This document shows, one piece after another, positions 8,709 through 17,563 of a DNA stretch of 64,000 bases. This DNA is from Lustribacter sp965277075 (GTDB lineage Bacteria > Vulcanimicrobiota > Vulcanimicrobiia > Vulcanimicrobiales > Vulcanimicrobiaceae). The notes beneath the pieces were generated by a model that saw nothing but the letters and a program-made list of their open reading frames with translations, was not told the origin of the DNA and did not search any database. The stretch is taken from NCBI GenBank assembly GCA_965277075.1, contig OZ255707.1, forward strand, positions 3,782,001-3,846,000, given 5' to 3'. The position numbers were made by a program, and so were the translations under genes. Every line of letters begins with the position of its first letter. The first letter of the stretch is position 1.

Positions 8709-9758
8709 CTAGGAGAGACGCGGGAACAAGTTGAGCGCGTTACCGCGGTCGATCGCCAGCCGCAAGCCATCCGAAATCGTCATCTTGTCGAATCCCGTGC
8801 CCGTGACGGCAATCGGCACGTAAGGCGTGTCGCTTCCGAAAAGGATTTGGCTCGACGGCGCAAGGTTCATCAGAGCTGACATCGCGGACGGATTCGTCGA
8901 GTTCGCGATATCATAGTACAGCTTCTTAAGCTCAAAGTACGCCCCGTGGGGAACGGCGGCGTCATACTCGTGGTGGCGTGCGGCGAATGCATTAATGCGC
9001 GCCGAGATCGGCGTCATCGTGCCGCCCGCGTGGGTGAAGATGAAGCGGATATCCGGAAACGACGCGAACGTGCCGCCGAAAAGCATGCTGGTGATCGCGC
9101 GTGTCACTTCGAACATGAATTCATCGAGCGACGCCGGATACGGTAGTGATGCTGCACAGCAGTCCGGTGATGTCGGGTGAACGAACACGACGGCTTTGCG
9201 GCGGTTGAGTTCGGCGAAGAACGGCTTGAATGACGCGTCGCCGGGATATTTGGTCCCGTAACTCGTCAGGATACCGATGCCGTCGGCCTGGAGAACGTCA
9301 AGGGCGTAGCCGGCTTCGGCGAGCGAGCCCTCAATGTCGGGCAGCGGCAGCGCCGCGAAGTTCCCGAAGCGGCCGGGGAAATCGCGCAGCAGCGATGCGG
9401 CATATTCGTTGCAGTCACGGGCGAGCTTGCGGGCAACGTCGCGTTTCGGCGCAACCACCGCGATGCCGGGCGTGGACATTGAGAGTATCGCTACGGCGAC
9501 GCCACTGCGATCCATCTCTTCGATCAGGTGCTCCGGGGCCCAGTTGAGGACCGGCGCTGGATTCGTGTCGGTGGCGGCGATGATCTGGGCGCGCGCAACG
9601 GCCTTGTATGCCGGCGGTACGATGTGGTTGTGCACGTCAATTCGGCGCGGAGTCGCCGTTTGCGCGAACGCGCCATGCGGACACACCAGACCCGAGGCAA
9701 GGGCAACGGCGCCGGCGAGAAATGACCGGCGGCCTGTGCGAAAATTGCATTCGTTCAT
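8709..9758 (-). CDS. Amidohydrolase (amidohydrolase_2 family), Tat-exported
   Basis: TIM-barrel metal-dependent hydrolase or decarboxylase of about 349 residues. The metal motif DVHNHIVPP follows directly after the signal. Further elements are FVHPTSPDCC, FIFTHAGGT and GSDTPYVPI, the latter with the conserved aspartate. The start at 9758 (MNECNFRTGRRSF) is preceded by GGAG and gives a clear Tat signal, RTGRRSFLAGAVALASG. The enzyme is therefore predicted to act outside the cytoplasm, unusual for this family, whose 2-amino-3-carboxymuconate decarboxylase-like members are normally cytoplasmic. It is divergent from the SBP gene at 9936 with 177 bases between them. The reaction is unknown. Confidence 0.85.
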   Translation of the reverse strand: MNECNFRTGRRSFLAGAVALASGLVCPHGAFAQTATPRRIDVHNHIVPPAYKAVARAQIIAATDTNPAPVLNWAPEHLIEEMDRSGVAVAILSMSTPGIAVVAPKRDVARKLARDCNEYAASLLRDFPGRFGNFAALPLPDIEGSLAEAGYALDVLQADGIGILTSYGTKYPGDASFKPFFAELNRRKAVVFVHPTSPDCCAASLPYPASLDEFMFEVTRAITSMLFGGTFASFPDIRFIFTHAGGTMTPISARINAFAARHHEYDAAVPHGAYFELKKLYYDIANSTNPSAMSALMNLAPSSQILFGSDTPYVPIAVTGTGFDKMTISDGLRLAIDRGNALNLFPRLS

Positions 9759-9935
9759 ATGGCACTCCGTACAAACGACGGGCGATCGCCCAAAACGCCG
9801 AGTGCACTGCATTACTGCTGCGACACCTTCCTCAGGTTCAAACACACTCGCGTAATGACGGCGAACAGGAGTATTCGTTCCTCACTCGCGATGTACGGGA
9901 GCAGCGACGCGGTACGTCCGCTTAGGAGGAAGCCA

Positions 9936-10925
9936 ATGCCGGACCGTCTCAGCGCACACGTCTGCGAGCTTCCGCGCTCGACCGTGCTCGCCGCCATCGC
10001 GTCGGGAATCGTCGGTATAAGCCTGCCGGGAATCGCCCGCGCGCAGAATGCCCCATTGCGCATTGCCGGTGTCTTCGCCGATATTTACGCCGAGCCGCTT
10101 TATGCGAAGGACGCCGGTACGTTTGCCAAGGGCGGCCTGGACGTCGTCGCGACGAACCTGAACAACGCCGCCGGAGTCGTGGCCGCAATCGGCGGCGGAA
10201 GTCTCGAGATGGGAACGGGCGATTTGATCTCGGGCGTGAATGCCGTCAACGCCGGTGTGCCGATCGTGCTGATTGCCGGTGGTGCAACGTACAACGAACG
10301 CACGGACAAGGGCATCGGCATTCTGGCCGTCGCAGCCGATTCACCCATTGTGACGGCCAAAGACTTAGTTGGCAAGTCCATCGCTGTTCCGACGCTGGTC
10401 GGCCTTACCACAGCATGTCTGCGCTCGTGGCTCCCGGCCCATGGCGTACCCGAGTCGTCGGTGCACCTCCTCGAACTTTCGCCGTCAGCAGCCGTTCCGG
10501 CGCTGCAACGGGGAACAATCGCTGCCGCGTTGTTGAGCGAACCGTTCATAACGTTGGGAAAGGGCTTGGTCCGATCCGTCGGCTCGCCGTTTGATGCCGC
10601 CGCGGAATTCGCGGCGAATAAGACGTTCTGCGTTTCGGTCTGGTACGCGTCGAAGAGTTGGTTTGAAAGTGACCCTGCGCGCTCGCGCCGCGTGGTGCAG
10701 GCGATCTACGATACCGCTGCCTGGGCGAATAGCCATCGAGACGAGACCTTCGCGATCCTCGTTCGTGACGGCAAGTTGGATGCGGACAAGGCGCGCGGAA
10801 TGACCCGCGTTACGTACGCGACGTCGCTTACGCCGGAACTCGTCCAGCCCACATTGGAGGTCGCCGCGCAGAACAAGATGTTCTCAAAACCCGTCGACGC
10901 ACGCGCGCTTATCACGAAGCCGTGA
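9936..10925 (+). CDS. ABC transporter substrate-binding protein, NMT1/SsuA-like
   Basis: A 329-residue SBP. The frame is open from 9759, but AGGAGGA at 9924-9930 fixes the start at 9936. The N-terminus ends in a hydrophobic segment followed by IARAQ, a signal-peptidase-like site. Signatures are YAKDAGTFAKGGLDVV, GGGSLEMGTGD, AKDLVGKSIAV, VWYASKSWFESD and AAWANSHRDETF. It is transcribed away from the exported amidohydrolase, and its 3' end overlaps the convergent SDR gene by 14 bases. It probably forms a module with those two enzymes. Confidence 0.86.
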   Translation: MPDRLSAHVCELPRSTVLAAIASGIVGISLPGIARAQNAPLRIAGVFADIYAEPLYAKDAGTFAKGGLDVVATNLNNAAGVVAAIGGGSLEMGTGDLISGVNAVNAGVPIVLIAGGATYNERTDKGIGILAVAADSPIVTAKDLVGKSIAVPTLVGLTTACLRSWLPAHGVPESSVHLLELSPSAAVPALQRGTIAAALLSEPFITLGKGLVRSVGSPFDAAAEFAANKTFCVSVWYASKSWFESDPARSRRVVQAIYDTAAWANSHRDETFAILVRDGKLDADKARGMTRVTYATSLTPELVQPTLEVAAQNKMFSKPVDARALITKP

Positions 10926-11775
10926 CTGGCGCTTCGAGCCGGGCATAGCGGCCAAGCGGGGTCTCGACGGCGTCGACGATCCGGAGGTCCGCGCCATCGA
11001 TCGGGCCCTTGAGCCCCACGACGTATCCGCTGAAATCGGCGACCGCGTCCGAGGCAAGAAACGTAACAGCCCAACCCACCTCTCGCGGCGTTCGTCGATG
11101 CGCGGGCATCGTGCGCAGCATCGCGGCGCGCTCGTCGTCGGTCATCTGATTGAAAAGCGTGTTGTTGCGCGCACCGGGTTCGTTAAGCACCCACCCAGGA
11201 AACAGCGCGTTCACTACCCCGCCATCCGAGCCGAGATCGCGCGCGAGTTGGAACGAAAGCGAAACGAGTGCTCCCTTTGCGGTAACGTACGGAAGTTTCG
11301 ACGCCATCGGCGTCCGTATCGCCGCTACACCACGCATAGCATCGGAAGAAAAATTGACGATCCGCGCGTGAGCGCTCTTTCGAAGGTGCGGCATCGCGGC
11401 TCGGCACGACAGAAACGCCGTCCGAACGTTGGAGGCAAGGATGTCGTGCCAGACAGCGTCGTCGACGGTTTCGATTTGGTCGACAAAGACGAAGCCGCTT
11501 CCGCCGGCAGCGTTCACGAGGATATCGATCCCTCCGAACGCCGCGACAGCCGTTGCCGCCATGCGCTCTGCCTCGACGGGTTTTGTAAGATCAGCCGCGA
11601 GTGTAAGCGTCGCGTCCGGTCGCTTGAGCGCGTCAGCGGATTGCGCAACTTTCTCCGCGTTGACGTCGACCATCACGACAGACGCGCCCGCCGCGACAAA
11701 CCGCTCCGCAACCGCGCGCCCAAGCCCTTGCGCCGCACCGGTGACGATCGCACGCCGCCCATCCAGCGTGATCAT
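10912..11775 (-). CDS. SDR-family NAD(P)-dependent oxidoreductase
   Basis: A classical short-chain dehydrogenase of 287 residues. The dinucleotide motif IVTGAAQGLGRAVAERF is at the N-terminus, the VDVN acidic end of beta-2 suggests NAD, and NAAGG follows. The catalytic serine lies in VNFSSDAM, and YVTAKGALV supplies the YxxxK pair. The C-terminal PGWVLNEP segment replaces the usual PGxxxT. It acts in the cytoplasm on an unknown alcohol or ketone. It converges on the SBP gene at 9936 with overlapping 3' ends. Confidence 0.88.
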   Translation of the reverse strand: MITLDGRRAIVTGAAQGLGRAVAERFVAAGASVVMVDVNAEKVAQSADALKRPDATLTLAADLTKPVEAERMAATAVAAFGGIDILVNAAGGSGFVFVDQIETVDDAVWHDILASNVRTAFLSCRAAMPHLRKSAHARIVNFSSDAMRGVAAIRTPMASKLPYVTAKGALVSLSFQLARDLGSDGGVVNALFPGWVLNEPGARNNTLFNQMTDDERAAMLRTMPAHRRTPREVGWAVTFLASDAVADFSGYVVGLKGPIDGADLRIVDAVETPLGRYARLEAPVTAS

Positions 11776-12163
11776 TTTCGATGCACGGCGACAAGGCCGG
11801 AGCGATCACTTATGGACATGCGTATCCGCTGCAAGTTCTCGCTGTTCATTCTCGGAGGAAAAATGTCTTCTCTAAATATCAGCGGCGCTCTCGTGGGCGA
11901 GGCGGCTACGGTAGAACGGTCGCCATATGACACCCGCGCTTGAACGGAAGTTCTGCCAAGGCGTCACGTTTTCGCGCACATCTTCAAAGACGGGTGCGAC
12001 TCGTTGGAGTTCGCCTCCGTCGCAATCCGATGCACACGCCGCACATCAACGGCAAACCGAGCAGTCTATCCGAACGACGCGAACGTCGCAGACTACACCT
12101 TATGTGCTCTTTGTAGAGGAACGCACTCCTCATGACCTTACCGACGCCTGCGACGCAATATCA
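11776..12163. other. Intergenic region, possible coding remnant
   Basis: 388 bases between the starts and ends of minus-strand genes. It contains one short frame with a very good ribosome-binding site (listed separately). After its stop, 11945-12110 has several open frames without any family I recognise. It may be a decayed gene. Confidence 0.35.
11863..11943 (+). CDS. Possible 26-residue small ORF with strong ribosome-binding site
   Basis: GGAGGAA at 11854-11860 lies five bases ahead of ATG at 11863. The frame encodes MSSLNISGALVGEAATVERS plus six residues and stops at 11943. No homology or hydrophobic segment is evident. It may be a genuine small protein or the surviving 5' end of a truncated gene; the excellent initiation site is the only positive evidence. 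Confidence 0.25.
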   Translation: MSSLNISGALVGEAATVERSPYDTRA

Positions 12164-13060
12164 TCAACCGAGAGAGTTGGCTACTTCGGCGAAGTTGCCC
12201 GACGACCGAGTATCTCGCTTCTGCCCTCGGATGTCCGACGGGCGGTAGCCGAATCGAGAGCGGAAACGCGAGGCAAAACGTGAAGCGGAATCATAGCCGA
12301 CAGCAAACGCGACGCTTAGAACAGGGCTGTCGGTGTTTTGCAAAAGCGAAAGAGCGTAAGACATCCTCGCGTCTTGAAGAAGGTCGCGGAACGTACGTTG
12401 CTCTGCCGCCAGGCGTCGGCGCAGTGTCGCGGGACTGCATCGCGCTCTTTGCGCAACCTCCTCGATCGACCACGCAAAGGCCGGATCGCTTATGATGAGG
12501 CGCCGCAGGCGGTTGCCGAAGTTCTCGACGCCGGGCGAGAGGAAACCGATACCCTGTTCATGCAGCCAGAGCAAAACTTCGTACAGTCGATGGTTCGCAA
12601 CCGAAGGTGGAACGCCGTCGACGTTGAGCAAACTATCGAATGCCGCTTCGTAGGCCGCACAAAACTCTGGCGACAGTCTTGAGAGCGAGGTGGCAACCGA
12701 GAATGGGGCAATCGAACTCGACGCAGCTCGAAAGGAGTTTAGGTTCTCCTCGGTCCACGAGATCCATCGTGCGCTATAAGCACCATTGAAATCGGGAGTG
12801 TTCGATATGTCGACGATCTGCCCAGCTTCAATTGCGATCGCCTCGCCGGCGCGTGCCGTGCACTCGCCGGTAGACCAACAGACTCGCTTCTCGCCATTCT
12901 GCACGAAGATGAGCGTCGGAAGGTCGACGGCGACGCGGTGCGAGGTCAGTTGCGCCCGCTGAATGATACGGCCGGCTGCTCCCACGCCTGGACGCACAAC
13001 GATCGTCCGTACGCGAGGGTGCGCGCTGTCACTCGATTTGGTGCCTGCGCTCATCTTCAT
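12164..13060 (-). CDS. AraC-family transcriptional regulator
   Basis: A 298-residue protein with a cupin-like N-terminal sensor region and a C-terminal double helix-turn-helix. The first HTH is in WSIEEVAQRARCSPATLRRR. The second lies in LLQNTDSPVLSVAFAVGYDS followed by SRFASRFRSRFGYRPSD, the AraC signature. It lies 5 bases downstream of the DUF5069-PEBP gene, so the two are probably cotranscribed. The N-terminal half resembles GadX/YdeO-type regulators in length, but the inducer is unknown. It may control the amidohydrolase/SBP/SDR module on its other side. Confidence 0.88.
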   Translation of the reverse strand: MKMSAGTKSSDSAHPRVRTIVVRPGVGAAGRIIQRAQLTSHRVAVDLPTLIFVQNGEKRVCWSTGECTARAGEAIAIEAGQIVDISNTPDFNGAYSARWISWTEENLNSFRAASSSIAPFSVATSLSRLSPEFCAAYEAAFDSLLNVDGVPPSVANHRLYEVLLWLHEQGIGFLSPGVENFGNRLRRLIISDPAFAWSIEEVAQRARCSPATLRRRLAAEQRTFRDLLQDARMSYALSLLQNTDSPVLSVAFAVGYDSASRFASRFRSRFGYRPSDIRGQKRDTRSSGNFAEVANSLG

Positions 13061-13065
13061 CGATC

Positions 13066-13989
13066 TTAACCGTTCTTCTCAACGCCGTAATGGGCGGTTA
13101 GCGTAGCTTCCCCGAGCCTGTGCATGCCGGCCACGAATCCAACGAGGGCCCCACTCGCATCATCCGGCACCGGTAATTTTTCCACTGAAAGCGCCCTAAT
13201 CGTGTAGACATAACGATGAGCGAGGCCAGGCGGAGGTGCTGCTCCGGCATACTCCTGTGTCCCAAGATCATTCCGTGTTTGCCGGCTCCCGGTAGGGAAC
13301 GACGCTACACCCGCGGGCAGTTCATGCACGCTTGCCGGCACGTCGACCACCACCCAATGCCAGAAGCCGGAGCCCGTGGGCGCGTCCGGGTCGAACATCG
13401 TTACGACGAAGCTCTTCGTTCCCTCCGGCGCGCCCTCCCAGGCAAGGTGGGGCGATCGGTTTTGTCCATGATGCCCGAATCCGTTGAGAACCTGCTCCAT
13501 GGGCAGCGTCCCGCCTTCATCGAAGTCCTTACTCAACAGACGAAATCCGGCGCCGAACATCGCGGCGTCGTCGGCATCGAACATATCGGCAAGCGGCGTC
13601 GTCTCCGGCAGCGCTTCGGCGCCCGGATGCGCGAGAAACATCCGCTCGCGAAGGGGGCTTTTGATGTCGCCGATCGTGGTGCGGTAATACCGTTCGTTCC
13701 ACTTCACGATCGTTTCGTCGTCGAGCCGGCTTCGCAGCCACGCGCCGACAGCGGCGTCATCCGGCGCATTTTTGATCGCCTGCACATGCGCATCATGCGT
13801 GATCCCCGTAGCGCGATAGAAATTTCCGGTCACCGTGGCGCCGGTTTCGCCCATGACGACGTATTCGCCGAGGTTTCCGCCGGGAAATTCTGCCCGTATC
13901 TTATCGATCGCACGCGGGAAATAGGCGATACCGTCGAGTTCTGCCCGCGCCGAGCGCGGCGGCACTTTCGTAAGGTCGAGCGGTCCCAC
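13066..13989 (-). CDS. DUF5069-PEBP (YbhB/YbcL-like) fusion protein
   Basis: 307 residues with two domains. Residues about 1-135 match DUF5069: DLTKVPPRSARAELDGIAYF, PRAIDKIRAE, FYRATGITHDAHVQAI and IVKWNERY. The same domain occurs alone at 35635 and 46140. Residues about 145-303 are a phosphatidylethanolamine-binding/Raf-kinase-inhibitor-like domain: FGHHGQNRSPHLAWEGAP, MFDPDAPTGSGFWHWVV, and HRYVYTIRAL. The ligand-site DPD and HWVV elements are intact. No signal peptide is seen, so it should be cytoplasmic. It precedes an AraC regulator by 5 bases. Neither domain has an established bacterial role; the fusion is unusual. Confidence 0.82.
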   Translation of the reverse strand: MGPLDLTKVPPRSARAELDGIAYFPRAIDKIRAEFPGGNLGEYVVMGETGATVTGNFYRATGITHDAHVQAIKNAPDDAAVGAWLRSRLDDETIVKWNERYYRTTIGDIKSPLRERMFLAHPGAEALPETTPLADMFDADDAAMFGAGFRLLSKDFDEGGTLPMEQVLNGFGHHGQNRSPHLAWEGAPEGTKSFVVTMFDPDAPTGSGFWHWVVVDVPASVHELPAGVASFPTGSRQTRNDLGTQEYAGAAPPPGLAHRYVYTIRALSVEKLPVPDDASGALVGFVAGMHRLGEATLTAHYGVEKNG

Positions 13990-14302
13990 AGATTGACTTC
14001 CTCCTGCACCCAGTATCAGGCCGCAGGGAGATTTGAGTCGCGCCAGATTCGTTCGTTCTCTGCGCAGAAGCGCTCAATCCGAAGTGTCGCCAACCGGCGA
14101 TTCGCAGTTCCCCTCTGTCGCGTGACAAAGTCGCGGTAAGCACCTCGGTTCGAGTGACAATTTGCGAGAAAGAGCCGCCCAACACGAGTGAAATCCTACA
14201 CCGAAAGTACTAACCGGAGTCGGGTGGAGATTCAAACACGAGCGATTCTCCGCCAGGCCCGCAAACAAGGAATTTCGATATTGATTCTACCATGGCTCGA
14301 AC
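13990..14302. other. Divergent intergenic region
   Basis: 313 bases between the divergent DUF5069-PEBP and VOC genes. It should hold promoters for both. I see no unambiguous -35/-10 pair, no strong inverted repeat and no RNA gene. Confidence 0.4.
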
Positions 14303-15112
14303 GTGTTCGCGAAGCTCAATCACGTGGCGCTCATCTCCGACAACTACGCCGCCCAGTCGGTCTTCTACCGGGCGCTCTTCGACCTCAAGACGGCCTCGAC
14401 GGCACGCAATGAGGCCTCGGCAATGGCGATGGGCGACGGCTACGTCGGGATGCAAATCATCCCACGCTTTCCCGGACGCCAAGCCGGCATCGATCACTTC
14501 GGTGTACAGGTCGACGACGTCGAAATCGTGCGCGAACGTGTGGCCAAGCGCTATCCGAAAATCGAAATCATTCAGCGTCCCAGCAACCGGCCATTCGCAG
14601 CGTTTGGAATTCACGACCCGGCGGGCACGTACTTCGATCTCTCGCAGAAGGGCCTCAAAAATCGCGGTCAGGTGTACGAGAAGCCGGCTTGGGATCAGGA
14701 GCGCGTCTTCACCCATTTTGCGTTACGTGCCATCGATTCCGAAGCACTGGCTGAATTTTACAGCGAAATTCTCGAACTGACGGTGATCAAAGATGGCGAC
14801 GAATATCGCCTCTCCGATGGCCGCATTGCGCTCGTCATTTTGCCGTGGCGCATCTCGGATTTTCTCGGCAGCGGCATCGAGAAGCCCGCGCTCGACCACC
14901 TTGGCTTCGAGGTCGAAAGTCTCGAAACGTTTCATGCCGACCTCGATGAGTTTTCGTCGCGCAACCCAATGATGCGTCCCAAGGCGTTTGGCAACGGCGT
15001 CGAAGGTGGCGTGCGCAAGAAACTGTTCGAGCGCACGAAACTGGGCGATCATTACATGGCCGATCTCGACGGCATCTTGCTGGCGATTCGTGAACGCGTG
15101 AAGGCGGCATGA
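14303..15112 (+). CDS. Two-domain VOC protein (extradiol-dioxygenase/glyoxalase superfamily)
   Basis: 269 residues starting at GTG, with two consecutive VOC modules. Module 1 starts with LNHVALISDNYAAQSVFYRA and ends with HDPAGTYFDLSQKG. Module 2 starts with THFALRAIDSEALAEFYSEI, includes LDHLGFEVESL, and ends with MADLDGILLAIRER. The histidines that start each module's first strand are present (NHV, THF), but the glutamate expected at the end of each module is not obvious, so metal ligation is uncertain. Its stop overlaps the next start (ATGA at 15109-15112), coupling it to an SBP gene. A ring-cleavage or isomerase role is possible. Confidence 0.82.
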   Translation: MFAKLNHVALISDNYAAQSVFYRALFDLKTASTARNEASAMAMGDGYVGMQIIPRFPGRQAGIDHFGVQVDDVEIVRERVAKRYPKIEIIQRPSNRPFAAFGIHDPAGTYFDLSQKGLKNRGQVYEKPAWDQERVFTHFALRAIDSEALAEFYSEILELTVIKDGDEYRLSDGRIALVILPWRISDFLGSGIEKPALDHLGFEVESLETFHADLDEFSSRNPMMRPKAFGNGVEGGVRKKLFERTKLGDHYMADLDGILLAIRERVKAA

Positions 15113-16071
15113 AGGGCGGAGCGCTCCGCCGCCTCGCCTACATCGCAACGGTCGCGATCGTGGCCTCGGCGAACGGCTCGATCGCCGTCGCGCAAGACAA
15201 TTCGCCTGAAATTGTCGTTGCCGGCACGCCGAACGACTCCGGCGGTACGATCTTTTATGCGCAGGACCTCGGCATGTTCAAGCAGGCCGGGTTGAACGTC
15301 AGAATTCAATCGATGAACAATCCGGGTTCGATCGTCGCCGCCGTGGTCGGCGGTTCCGTGACCATCGGAACGCTCACGATTCCGGGCCTCGCTATTGCAC
15401 GCGAGAAGGGCGTTCCGATCGTCATCATCGCGCCGGGATCGATCTATTCGACTGCGACGCCCACGTCCGGTATCATCGTCCTCAAGAATTCGCGCTACAA
15501 AAAAGCTAGCGACCTCAACGGTAAGACGATCGCCACCCGCGATCTTTCGAACCTGAGCTACTATGGCGCGATCAATTGGATCGACAAGAACGGCGGCGAT
15601 TCGAAGAGCGTGAAGTGGGTTGAAATCAACGATACGGCGACCGTTTCTGCAATGCTTGCGGGACGCGTGGATGCGGCCTCCGTGAGCGAACCCGCGCTCG
15701 ACGACGCCGTTCACGGACCGGATGCACGCATGTTCGCCGCCGTGTACGATGCGATCGGCGATAAATTCCTCATAAGCGGCAGCTTCACGAGTGAGGCTTA
15801 TGCGAAGGCGCATCCCGACGTCGTGCGCGCATTCGAACGCGTGATCATCAGCGCCGGCATGTGGGCCAACCACAATCGTGCGCAAAGCGCAAAGATACTG
15901 GAGAAGTACGCAGGGGTGCCCGTGCTGCCGGGAGCCACGCGCGTTACCTACGCCGAGCGCCTGCACTCGGCCGACGCGCAACCGGTTCTGGACATGCTGC
16001 AGTCAGCCGGCGTCCTCAAGACCCCGTTCCCGGCAGCCGACTTGTTCGCTCAAGGCCTCACCACGCCGTAA
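15109..16071 (+). CDS. ABC transporter substrate-binding protein, NMT1/SsuA-like
   Basis: A 320-residue SBP with a Sec-type signal (MKGGALRRLAYIATVAIVAS, cut near VAQ). Signatures are YAQDLGMFKQAGLNVRI, SDLNGKTIAT, WIDKNGGDSKSVKWVEI and SAGMWANHNRAQSAK. Start and upstream stop overlap, so it is translated with the VOC protein. The C-terminus AADLFAQG is close to the end of the SBP at 729 (ASDLFAPG), suggesting these two are near relatives. Confidence 0.86.
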   Translation: MKGGALRRLAYIATVAIVASANGSIAVAQDNSPEIVVAGTPNDSGGTIFYAQDLGMFKQAGLNVRIQSMNNPGSIVAAVVGGSVTIGTLTIPGLAIAREKGVPIVIIAPGSIYSTATPTSGIIVLKNSRYKKASDLNGKTIATRDLSNLSYYGAINWIDKNGGDSKSVKWVEINDTATVSAMLAGRVDAASVSEPALDDAVHGPDARMFAAVYDAIGDKFLISGSFTSEAYAKAHPDVVRAFERVIISAGMWANHNRAQSAKILEKYAGVPVLPGATRVTYAERLHSADAQPVLDMLQSAGVLKTPFPAADLFAQGLTTP

Positions 16072-16225
16072 CAAATAGCAGTTCGCCTTTCGCGACACTT
16101 CGCCGTACCCCGAAGACGTCACATTCGCTCTAGGCTCTGACGGCCCGACCGTGACTGTGCGCACCAACGATTTGAGGGCTAAAGGTCCCGCGCATTTTAC
16201 GGCGTTGCCCCGTACAATCGCGTGG

Positions 16226-17563
16226 ATGCAAATCGTTACCTCTGGCGAGAACCAGATCGATACGAGGACGCCGGCTTTCTCATGGGGCGTCGTCCTGGCA
16301 GCGATCATCGTCGGGGGCCTGGCACTTCGGCTCGCGATGCTCCCGGTGAACGGCCTCCCCGGCGACGCGGCCGATTTTGTCGGTTGGACGTTGACGATCG
16401 TTCACTTCGGCACGCACGGTCTCTACGGCAACGCGCAATCCTACGGCGGCCACGTGGTCGACAATCCCCCCGGATATCCGCTTATCCTGGCGGCGATCGG
16501 TTCGTTCTACAACGCCGTGCGTCCGGCGAACGACCCCGATCATCGCCTACTTCGCATGCTGCTGAAACTGCCGGCGATCGTGGCCGATCTCGGCCTCTGC
16601 ACCGGCCTCTTCCTCTTGGCGCGGCGGTGCTGGTCGACGCGGGCGGGCTTGATCGCGGCAGCGATCGTCGCGTTTAGTCCCTCGACCTGGCTGATCTCAG
16701 CGTACTGGGGACAAGTCGACTCCATCTCGGCGGCGTTTCTCGTCTTCGCGCTGGTATTTGCCGTCCGCGAGCGCTATAGCGTATCGTGGTTGTTCTTGGC
16801 TGTCGCGGTGCTGGTCAAAGCGCAGCCGCTGGTGATCGCGCCGCTACTTTTCGTTTGGCAGTGGCGCACGCAAGGTACATCGCTGCGGCTCCTGACTGCG
16901 CCGCTCGTCGGCTTCACGGTGGCGTACCTCGGGTCGGTTTTGTTCGCGCCGAGCGCGCAGCCGGTCGCGACGTTCTCGTGGCTCCTGCAACAATACATCA
17001 CCGGGGCAAAATTTTATCCGTATACGTCCGTCTCGGCGTTCAACATCTACACCGTCGCCGGTTCGTTCCTTCAACCTGACGATGCGCGCGTGCTTGGTCT
17101 CGCAGTCTCAACGTGGGGACTCCTCGCGTTCGGCGCGCTCTTGTGCGCCGTTACGATAACATTCGCTCGCGCTCTGACCGTTGACCGGGAAGCGGTGCGG
17201 GAACGGGCGCTCTTTACCGCATGCTTTATCGTGCTCGCCGGATTGTTCGTCGTGACGACGCGCATGCACGAACGCTATCTCTTTGCGGCGCTCACGCTCG
17301 CGCCGTTGCTGTGGCTCGCCGGCGGCTGGTTGCGCGCCGTTGCGGCCACGATGCTCGTGACATTTACCGCGAACTGTCTTCTGGTGCTAGACTTCGTTGC
17401 GTACGGCGGCTACCACCGTGGCACCCCGCTGCTGATCCACGGCTTCTCGCTGCTCAACGTCGTCGGATTGATGATCCTTACGATCGCGTTCGTGGGCGGT
17501 CAGATTCAGCGCCGGCCGATGCGTGACCAGCCGCGAGCCGTGCTGCCGTCAACATCGCGGTAA
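16226..17563 (+). CDS. Integral membrane glycosyltransferase (GT-C fold, GT39/GT87-like)
   Basis: A polytopic protein with about ten hydrophobic segments. The first luminal/periplasmic loop carries GDAADFVGW, whose acidic residues match the catalytic aspartate of GT-C enzymes. It also has NPPGYPLILA, STWLISAYWGQVDSIS and VKAQPLVIAP, and TTRMHERYLFAALTLAPL near the end, as in dolichyl/polyprenyl-phosphate mannosyltransferase-like proteins. It likely transfers a sugar from a lipid-phosphate donor across the membrane. The frame is open from GTG 16151; I prefer ATG 16226, which starts shortly before the first membrane segment. The 3' end overlaps the convergent PdxA-like gene by 86 bases. Confidence 0.8.
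   Translation: MQIVTSGENQIDTRTPAFSWGVVLAAIIVGGLALRLAMLPVNGLPGDAADFVGWTLTIVHFGTHGLYGNAQSYGGHVVDNPPGYPLILAAIGSFYNAVRPANDPDHRLLRMLLKLPAIVADLGLCTGLFLLARRCWSTRAGLIAAAIVAFSPSTWLISAYWGQVDSISAAFLVFALVFAVRERYSVSWLFLAVAVLVKAQPLVIAPLLFVWQWRTQGTSLRLLTAPLVGFTVAYLGSVLFAPSAQPVATFSWLLQQYITGAKFYPYTSVSAFNIYTVAGSFLQPDDARVLGLAVSTWGLLAFGALLCAVTITFARALTVDREAVRERALFTACFIVLAGLFVVTTRMHERYLFAALTLAPLLWLAGGWLRAVAATMLVTFTANCLLVLDFVAYGGYHRGTPLLIHGFSLLNVVGLMILTIAFVGGQIQRRPMRDQPRAVLPSTSR

Noticed and set aside
11098..11943. 281-residue plus-strand open frame
   Set aside because: Most of it is antisense to the SDR gene; only the last 26 codons have a credible initiation site and are listed as a low-confidence small ORF.
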